Source of the DNA: CAYQZD01 sp964421875
GTDB lineage: Bacteria; Electryoneota; Tariuqbacteria; Tariuqbacterales; Tariuqbacteraceae
Length of the DNA stretch: 10,669 bases
Reading direction: 5' to 3'
NCBI GenBank assembly: GCA_964421875.1
Contig: CAYQZD010000122.1
Coordinates: 1 to 10,669, forward strand
The notes under the pieces are model-generated. The model did not search any database. It was given only the letters and a program-made list of their open reading frames with translations, and was not told the origin of the DNA. The position numbers and the translations under genes were made by a program. Shown here one piece after another: positions 6,247-10,669 of the stretch; position 1 is the stretch's first letter; each line of letters opens with the position of its first letter.

Positions 6247-6291
6247 TATTATCTTATTTCACATATCTTATCTCTTATATCTTATCTTTTT
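6247..6291. repeat. AT-rich GATAAGATA repeats flanking the four-helix-bundle gene
   Basis: On the minus strand this reads as repeats of GATAAGATATAAGAGATAAG and GATATGTGAAATAAGATA. It resembles the 28-bp units at 5804-5850 on the other side of the gene but in inverted orientation. It overlaps the last codons and TAA stop of korD (6275-6277). Confidence 0.6.
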
Positions 6292-6523
6292 TTTCAATTA
6301 CAATTATGGCTAAATCCGGGCATAGCAGCTCGCACATTTTACAGCCGGTGCATTCATCCTCGTTTTTCACCGTCACCGGCCGGAATCCCTGGTCTGACAC
6401 TTGCTCTTGGATGTGGAAAATTCCTTCAATCGGGCACACTTCAAGGCAAAGGTAACAGCCTTTGCACCAGGATTGCTTTATGTGGACTAAGTATTCTCGT
6501 TTTTTGCTTTTGACTTCAGACAT
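6275..6523 (-). CDS. korD: 2x[4Fe-4S] ferredoxin, delta subunit of 2-oxoacid oxidoreductase
   Basis: Small ferredoxin-type subunit that carries electrons from the thiamine diphosphate/Fe-S subunit to soluble ferredoxin. It has 82 residues with two complete cluster motifs, CKGCYLCLEVCP (Cys20, 23, 26, 30) and CTGCKMCELLCP (Cys58, 61, 64, 68), separated by a longer loop typical of KorD/VorD. It is the first gene of the kor set. The start ATG follows a leader without a good Shine-Dalgarno. The final residues KKDKI and the TAA lie inside the AT-rich repeat that borders the inserted four-helix-bundle gene, so the original C-terminus may have been replaced by repeat sequence. Assignment as the delta subunit rests on the motif spacing and the operon. 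Confidence 0.92.
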   Translation of the reverse strand: MSEVKSKKREYLVHIKQSWCKGCYLCLEVCPIEGIFHIQEQVSDQGFRPVTVKNEDECTGCKMCELLCPDLAIIVIEKKDKI

Positions 6524-6612
6524 ATCGCCACTTAAAAGGTTATTCTTATATTGCTTAAGACTACTGTTTAACTCTCACGTAACACTTTACCGATATGAAG
6601 TCAGCATAAATC

Positions 6613-6649
6613 CTGCTGTCATTCCAGTTTTTCTGGAATCTGACAGCAG
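6613..6649. repeat. Long hairpin, 15 bp in two stems
   Basis: CTGCTGTCA (6613-6621) pairs with TGACAGCAG (6641-6649). Inside it TTCCAG (6622-6627) pairs with CTGGAA (6633-6638) around a TTTTT loop, leaving a 2-nt bulge (6639-6640). No T-run follows on either strand. It lies between korD and the alcohol dehydrogenase and could end or stabilise the upstream transcript, or be a repeat element. Confidence 0.65.
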
Positions 6650-6666
6650 ATAAATTCTAAGTTCAG

Positions 6667-6702
6667 ATTCCCGACGCGTTCACTTCGCTTGCTTGCGGGA
6701 AT
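6667..6702. repeat. ATTCCCG/CGGGAAT inverted repeat (large loop)
   Basis: ATTCCCG (6667-6673) and CGGGAAT (6696-6702) are perfect 7-bp arms around a 22-nt loop. The flanking GATTCCCG...CGGGAATGAC matches, in opposite orientation, the ends of the repeat at 1420-1439, marking it as another member of that family. Confidence 0.6.
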
Positions 6703-6791
6703 GACCAATTGTGTGGGAGCTTCACATAGCTAAAGTGATACACTCGCACCGGTAACTTTCAATCACCGGGTAAGTTCGACTGGTATCGATA

Positions 6792-7820
6792 TTACGGGAC
6801 GATAATCGACCTGATGACATTGGGGTTTCCGCTTCTCAGGAGGTCGAAGGCGTCGTTGATTTTATCCAGTGCGAACCTTCCGGTGACCAGTTCTTTCACC
6901 TTGATTTTTCCGGTCCTCGCCATTTCCAGTATTTTGGGATAGTCCACGGGCCTGCATCCCAGCGAGCCAATCACCTCCTGCTCGAAGAACATTATCTTCG
7001 ATGCGGGTAGTTCCACGTTTTTATGGGTGTATCCGACCACCACGCATCTGCCGCCCTTGCGGATGCAGGAGAAGGCTTGCTGGATGGTGGCAGGATTTCC
7101 TATGACTTCGAATGCCGCATCAGCGCCGCCGCCGGTCATTTTCTTCACGGTTTTGTCGATACGCTCCTCTTCCTTTGCATTCAGCGCAATTTGCGCCCCG
7201 AAATTCTTCGCCATTTCCAGTTTTTCCGGGACAACATCGACCGCTATCACGGACGCGCCCACTGCAGATGCCACTTGAACCGCGTTGATGCCAACTCCGC
7301 CGCAGCCAAATACGATCACATTATCCCCAGCTTTGACTTCGCCGCGGTTCACCACCGCATGATAGGGGGTGGAGACCGCATCGGCGATAATGCTCCCCTC
7401 CTCCAGCGGCACTCCCTCCGGGATGTGTAAAGTGTCCTTCGCCGGTGAAAGGACATACTCAGCGTAAGCCCCGTCCACATGGTTACCGAACATCACCATA
7501 TTGTCGCAGATATTCTCCTTGCCGATGCGGCAGTTGTAGCAATATCCGCAGGTCAGCACCGCGGGCAGTAAAACTTCATCGCCCTCTTTGAAGTTTTTCA
7601 CTCCCGCGCCCACTCCCGTTACAATTCCCGAAGGTTCGTGCCCCAGGATGAGCGGGGGCGGTTTAAAGGTAGGGACGCCGTGGTCCAGATAATGCAGGTC
7701 GGTGTGGCATACTCCGCATGCCGCCACTTTAACTAACAGTTCCCCTGCGCCCGGTTGAGGGGTGGGGACTTCGGTTACTTCCAGCGGTTTGCCGGAACCG
7801 TGAAATAATGCGGCTTTCAT
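6792..7820 (-). CDS. Zinc-dependent alcohol dehydrogenase (MDR family)
   Basis: NAD(P)-dependent oxidation of an alcohol, or the reverse, in the cytoplasm. From the ATG at 7820 the protein has 342 residues, the family norm. Catalytic zinc ligands are Cys38 (CGVCHTD), His61 and Glu62 (GHEPSG), with Asp147 a possible further ligand. The structural zinc site is Cys91, 94, 97, 105. The Rossmann loop GCGGVG is at 172-177. This start was chosen because GGAGG lies 5 nt upstream and the protein then begins MKAALFHG, as relatives do; an upstream ATG at 7865 would add 15 unlike residues. It follows the 65-residue gene after 53 nt. The IIADAVSTPYHA segment (144-155) recalls 6-hydroxycyclohexenecarbonyl-CoA dehydrogenases of anaerobic benzoate degradation, but this is a weak hint; the substrate is unknown. 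Confidence 0.93.
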   Translation of the reverse strand: MKAALFHGSGKPLEVTEVPTPQPGAGELLVKVAACGVCHTDLHYLDHGVPTFKPPPLILGHEPSGIVTGVGAGVKNFKEGDEVLLPAVLTCGYCYNCRIGKENICDNMVMFGNHVDGAYAEYVLSPAKDTLHIPEGVPLEEGSIIADAVSTPYHAVVNRGEVKAGDNVIVFGCGGVGINAVQVASAVGASVIAVDVVPEKLEMAKNFGAQIALNAKEEERIDKTVKKMTGGGADAAFEVIGNPATIQQAFSCIRKGGRCVVVGYTHKNVELPASKIMFFEQEVIGSLGCRPVDYPKILEMARTGKIKVKELVTGRFALDKINDAFDLLRSGNPNVIRSIIVP

Positions 7821-7825
7821 AATAT

Positions 7826-7830
7826 CCTCC
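7826..7830 (-). promoter_or_regulatory. Shine-Dalgarno fixing the alcohol dehydrogenase start
   Basis: GGAGG on the minus strand, 5 nt before the ATG at 7820. It is the only canonical ribosome binding site near a start codon in this window and decides the start against the ATG 45 nt upstream. Confidence 0.85.
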
Positions 7831-7873
7831 GTAATATTCTGATTATTGAGCGAATTATAATTCAAACAGTATT

Positions 7874-8071
7874 TTAAGAACTACTTTTCTTCCGAGTGTA
7901 GATGATAAAATAATCTTCAGCCCGATTTTCCAGACAGACAGAACATTCAACATCGAGTGAATCCGATTTTTCGATTTTTTCCAGCCGGACTTCGAAGCCG
8001 ATCGATTCATATAACTCTACCAACTCATCCATGCGGCTGGCGTCAACTGTGTTTCGCTTTTCCCACTTCAT
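7874..8071 (-). CDS. Small CxxC protein linked to the flavoprotein
   Basis: A 65-residue soluble protein with no signal peptide or membrane segment. It begins MKWEKRNTVDASRMDE, followed by an amphipathic stretch DELVELYESIGFEVRLE (residues 15-31), and carries an ECSVC motif (Cys43, Cys46) and a basic end YTRKK. Two cysteines alone could bind zinc as a dimer, bridge a shared cluster, or act in redox. It starts 9 nt after the stop of the 845-residue oxidoreductase, with AGGCGG just before the ATG, so the two are almost certainly co-expressed. I do not recognise a named family with confidence; its placement suggests an accessory or assembly factor for the flavoprotein. Codon-like composition and tight spacing argue that it is real. 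Confidence 0.75.
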   Translation of the reverse strand: MKWEKRNTVDASRMDELVELYESIGFEVRLEKIEKSDSLDVECSVCLENRAEDYFIIYTRKKSSS

Positions 8072-8080
8072 TGTCCGCCT

Positions 8081-10618
8081 CTAAAACAGGTCGTCCAATT
8101 CGTCGTCACCGCCGTCAGGCATTTCGCCGTGTTCCTGCAGGTGTCGCTGGATAAGCTCGCTTTCGCGTTTAGAGTACATTTGGTCTTCTTCCCAGCAGAA
8201 TAGGGTTCCTTCCGGCTGGACTTCAATTTCCTGCTCCAGGGCAGAGCGGATGTCCTGGGTTCCGGTAATTTTCGTCACCTTTTTCGCATTATCAGCAAGT
8301 TGATATACACCCTCGACCGCCGGTATGGAAACCACAGTATCACGATTCAACTGTTTCCATTTGTCCGGGGGCAGTATTACCGGCGGGATGGTGGCACGGA
8401 GGTGGCATCTGAGACATCTTGCCGCCTCGGACTCGGCGTTTTCGACCGTGAGAGTCTTTTCAATAACTTCGAATCCGCTCGTTCGGAGTGCAGGCTCCAG
8501 CCGCTCGGGCTTCAGCGGCTTGCGTATGCTGAAATCGTCGTCCTGGCCTAACCGGGGATTGTCTCTCACCGGGTCGGGCTTTGCAGTAGTTTCGAGGCCA
8601 TTGCCGCCAAGCGCGCGGTCGATGGCGTTGGCCGCTTTACGGCCCGAGGCAATCGCCCCAATGACGGATCCGGGGCCTTGGGTGACATCACCCGCTGCGT
8701 AGAGCTTGGAGACCGAAGTCTGCAAGGTATTTTCATCGATCATTATGGTTCCGTCGAGGTTGAATTCCAGACCTTTCAGCGCTTTAAAAGGGGATTTTTC
8801 CACTCCCTGGCCGATAGCGATTATGATGCTATCCGCGTCAAGTTTCATTGTGTCATTTTCATCATATTCCGGGGAAAATCCGCCGTTATCATCGAACACG
8901 CGGGTGCAGCGCTTGAATATTGCCTTTTCCACAGCGCCATTCTTCCCGGCTATAAATTCTACCGGTCCCCAGTCTTCGACAATTTCAATCCCCTCTTCCC
9001 GTGCCTGTTCCAGTTCCCAATCGTGCGCCGGGATTTCCTCACCCTGCTCCAGGCAGACCATAGTTACAGTCTTCGCTCCCAGCCTGCGCGCGGTCATCGC
9101 CGCGTCCACCGCCACATTACCGCCGCCGATAACTAAGACGTTGCCTGAAAGCTTTTCCGGCTTGCCTTCGCGCACTGCTTTAAGCAGGGCCAAGGCTTGA
9201 TGAACCCCCTTCGAGCCTTCGCCGGGGATATTCAGTTTCTTCGACATCACAGTCCCGGTCGCTACCAGAACCGCGTTAAAACCATCATCCACCAATTCGC
9301 TCAATTCGATGTTTTCGCCTAAATTCATCCCCGTATGAAAGACAATTCCCATATTGTGAAGCCGCTTCAGCTCGTCATCCAGCACCAGCTTGGGCAGGCG
9401 GTATTCCGGGATAGCATTCCTGAGGGCTCCCCCCGGAGCGTTCGATGATTCGAACACCTCAACCAGATGGCCGGCTCGGGCTAAATAAAACGCTGCAGTG
9501 AGCCCTGCAGGTCCTGAACCGACAATCGCCACTTTTTTACCGGTGGCGGGGGCTTTTTGGGGATTGCCGGGATTGTTATACGGCGCGGCTTCGTAGGCGA
9601 ATCGTTTCAACGCGCAAATCGCTACCGGCTGGTCCAGTTGGCTGCGTTTGCAAGCATCTTCGCAGGGATGGAAGCAGACATAGCCTAAGATTCCGGGGAA
9701 GGGCGCGCGGTCGTATATCACCTCCAGCGCACCGGAGTAATCCCCCTCGGCAATCCTCCTCAAATAAGCGGGGATATCGACGCCAGCGGGGCAGGCGTCC
9801 ATACAGGGCGGATTATCTCCCGGATGAACCGGGACTGAATCGGGTTTATCCTGCAATGCGCCGGTGGGGCATACTTCCACGCAGGCTCCGCAGAAGCGGC
9901 AATTGGCTTCCCGCAGACCGGCTCCATTGACTGTGCCGACCCATATCCTGTCATTATGCAGCGCCGCTCCCAATACGCCGGCTTCGCGGACGTCGCTGCA
10001 TATCCTGACGCACCTCAAGCAGCCGATGCATAAATTATAATCCCGGTCGAAAAAAGGGTCGGAGGTGATTTTCGGCAGGCTTTCCGGGATATATTTCGGC
10101 GTTCCCTCCGGTAAACCGATATAATCGACAATCTTCCCCAGCTCGCACCGTCCCAACAGTGGACAGCATCGTTCCTCTTCGGGGACATTGGAAGAGCATT
10201 GCGTGAGGGAACACCCCTCCCGTTGGGCGCAGGTCAGACAGGCGTGAGGATGATGCGCCAGCAGCTTCGCCAGGGCTTGCCGCCTGGCGCGGGAAATATC
10301 CTCTCCCTGAGTCCGCACGGTCATACCCTCTGTAACTTTCGTTTCGCAGGCTCGGACCAGTTCCGGTTCACTCTCGACCGCCACCAGACACAGGTTGCAG
10401 TTCCCTTTGTCACCGGCGGCTTCCCCCTCGCAGTCGCAGGTGATAATCCTATCACCCTGATGCACTTCCCGAATCCATCCGGTTTCTCTCACCAAGGGGA
10501 GGGCGGGATGTCCGCAGATTCCGGGGATGTAGATACCGGACTTGAAAGCCGCTTTACGCAGCGAAAGCCCCTGGGGAACGCTCAGCGTTTTGCCGTCGAT
10601 ATTGATATTGACATTCAT
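8081..10618 (-). CDS. NuoG/GltD-type Fe-S FAD NAD(P)H oxidoreductase with C-terminal extension
   Basis: A multi-domain electron-transfer protein of 845 residues. Residues 1-100 are a plant-type [2Fe-2S] domain (Cys35, 74, 77, 91; about 28 residues inserted after Cys35). NuoG-like His-Cys3 cluster: His123, Cys127, 130, 136. Two [4Fe-4S] motifs: Cys197/200/203/207 and Cys240/243/246/250. GltD-like part: Cys272, 276, 315, 319, 323; FAD loop GSGPAG at 367-372; NAD(P)H loop GGGNVA at 498-503; second FAD motif AAGD at 641-644; RCLRC at 734-738. Residues 765-834 resemble a degenerate GIY-YIG domain, followed by an acidic tail. It probably transfers electrons between NAD(P)H and ferredoxin or a partner enzyme; ordinary GltD is only about 450-500 residues. 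First gene of the set with the CxxC protein and alcohol dehydrogenase; AAGG lies 9 nt before the ATG. Partner and direction are unknown. Confidence 0.92.
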   Translation of the reverse strand: MNVNINIDGKTLSVPQGLSLRKAAFKSGIYIPGICGHPALPLVRETGWIREVHQGDRIITCDCEGEAAGDKGNCNLCLVAVESEPELVRACETKVTEGMTVRTQGEDISRARRQALAKLLAHHPHACLTCAQREGCSLTQCSSNVPEEERCCPLLGRCELGKIVDYIGLPEGTPKYIPESLPKITSDPFFDRDYNLCIGCLRCVRICSDVREAGVLGAALHNDRIWVGTVNGAGLREANCRFCGACVEVCPTGALQDKPDSVPVHPGDNPPCMDACPAGVDIPAYLRRIAEGDYSGALEVIYDRAPFPGILGYVCFHPCEDACKRSQLDQPVAICALKRFAYEAAPYNNPGNPQKAPATGKKVAIVGSGPAGLTAAFYLARAGHLVEVFESSNAPGGALRNAIPEYRLPKLVLDDELKRLHNMGIVFHTGMNLGENIELSELVDDGFNAVLVATGTVMSKKLNIPGEGSKGVHQALALLKAVREGKPEKLSGNVLVIGGGNVAVDAAMTARRLGAKTVTMVCLEQGEEIPAHDWELEQAREEGIEIVEDWGPVEFIAGKNGAVEKAIFKRCTRVFDDNGGFSPEYDENDTMKLDADSIIIAIGQGVEKSPFKALKGLEFNLDGTIMIDENTLQTSVSKLYAAGDVTQGPGSVIGAIASGRKAANAIDRALGGNGLETTAKPDPVRDNPRLGQDDDFSIRKPLKPERLEPALRTSGFEVIEKTLTVENAESEAARCLRCHLRATIPPVILPPDKWKQLNRDTVVSIPAVEGVYQLADNAKKVTKITGTQDIRSALEQEIEVQPEGTLFCWEEDQMYSKRESELIQRHLQEHGEMPDGGDDELDDLF

Positions 10619-10669
10619 CTCATTTAACCTTGATAATTAGTTGCATGTTGGCAAGTAACTATAAAGCCC

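Noticed and set aside
7821..7865. N-terminal 15-residue extension of the alcohol dehydrogenase
   Set aside because: A GGAGG sits inside it 5 nt before the next ATG, and the sequence upstream (MNYNSLNNQN) is low-complexity and unlike family N-termini.
8300..9200. Several plus-strand frames of 83-164 codons opposite the flavoprotein gene
   Set aside because: All are antisense to a gene whose motifs are intact throughout, and none shows a recognisable protein pattern or ribosome site.

Overview
The window comes from an anaerobic bacterium. Its genes run on low-potential electron carriers: a ferredoxin-linked 2-oxoacid oxidoreductase, a di-cluster ferredoxin, and a large Fe-S/FAD NAD(P)H oxidoreductase. 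No oxygen-dependent enzyme is visible. No rRNA or tRNA is present, so the lineage cannot be fixed. The mix of compact metabolic operons, many short palindromic intergenic repeats and a stray four-helix-bundle (23S intervening-sequence-type) gene resembles genomes of uncultured or environmental anaerobic phyla, but this is only an impression.

All supported genes lie on the minus strand, so transcription runs from high to low coordinates. (1) 10618-6792: an 845-residue protein that joins a NuoG-like Fe-S array to a GltD-like FAD/NAD(P)H module and a C-terminal extension resembling a degenerate GIY-YIG domain; then a 65-residue CxxC protein 9 bp downstream, then a zinc alcohol dehydrogenase. (2) 6791-6524: no gene, two large hairpin repeats. 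(3) 6523-3235: a 2-oxoacid:ferredoxin oxidoreductase operon in the order delta, [four-helix-bundle gene], alpha, beta, gamma. Alpha/beta and beta/gamma overlap by 4 nt (GTGA, ATGA). The four-helix-bundle gene sits between delta and alpha and is bordered on both sides by GATATAAGATA-type AT-rich repeats, one being an exact 21-bp tandem array in the alpha leader. It looks like an inserted cassette. (4) 3138-2281: a class I SAM methyltransferase. (5) 2280-1281: about 1 kb without a convincing gene, packed with palindromic repeats. (6) 1280-135: an acyl-CoA dehydrogenase, followed by more hairpins up to the window edge.

Functionally, the acyl-CoA dehydrogenase, alcohol dehydrogenase and 2-oxoacid oxidoreductase fit anaerobic oxidation of organic or amino acids (or possibly aromatic acids) through CoA thioesters. 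The 2-oxoacid oxidoreductase would reduce ferredoxin, and the 845-residue flavoprotein could pass electrons between ferredoxin and NAD(P). The exact pathway and substrates cannot be read from this window.

The features most worth attention are the cassette-like insertion in the kor operon, the tandem repeats that now form the korA leader, the fused degenerate GIY-YIG-like tail, the small CxxC protein linked to the flavoprotein, and the dense collection of several hairpin-repeat families.
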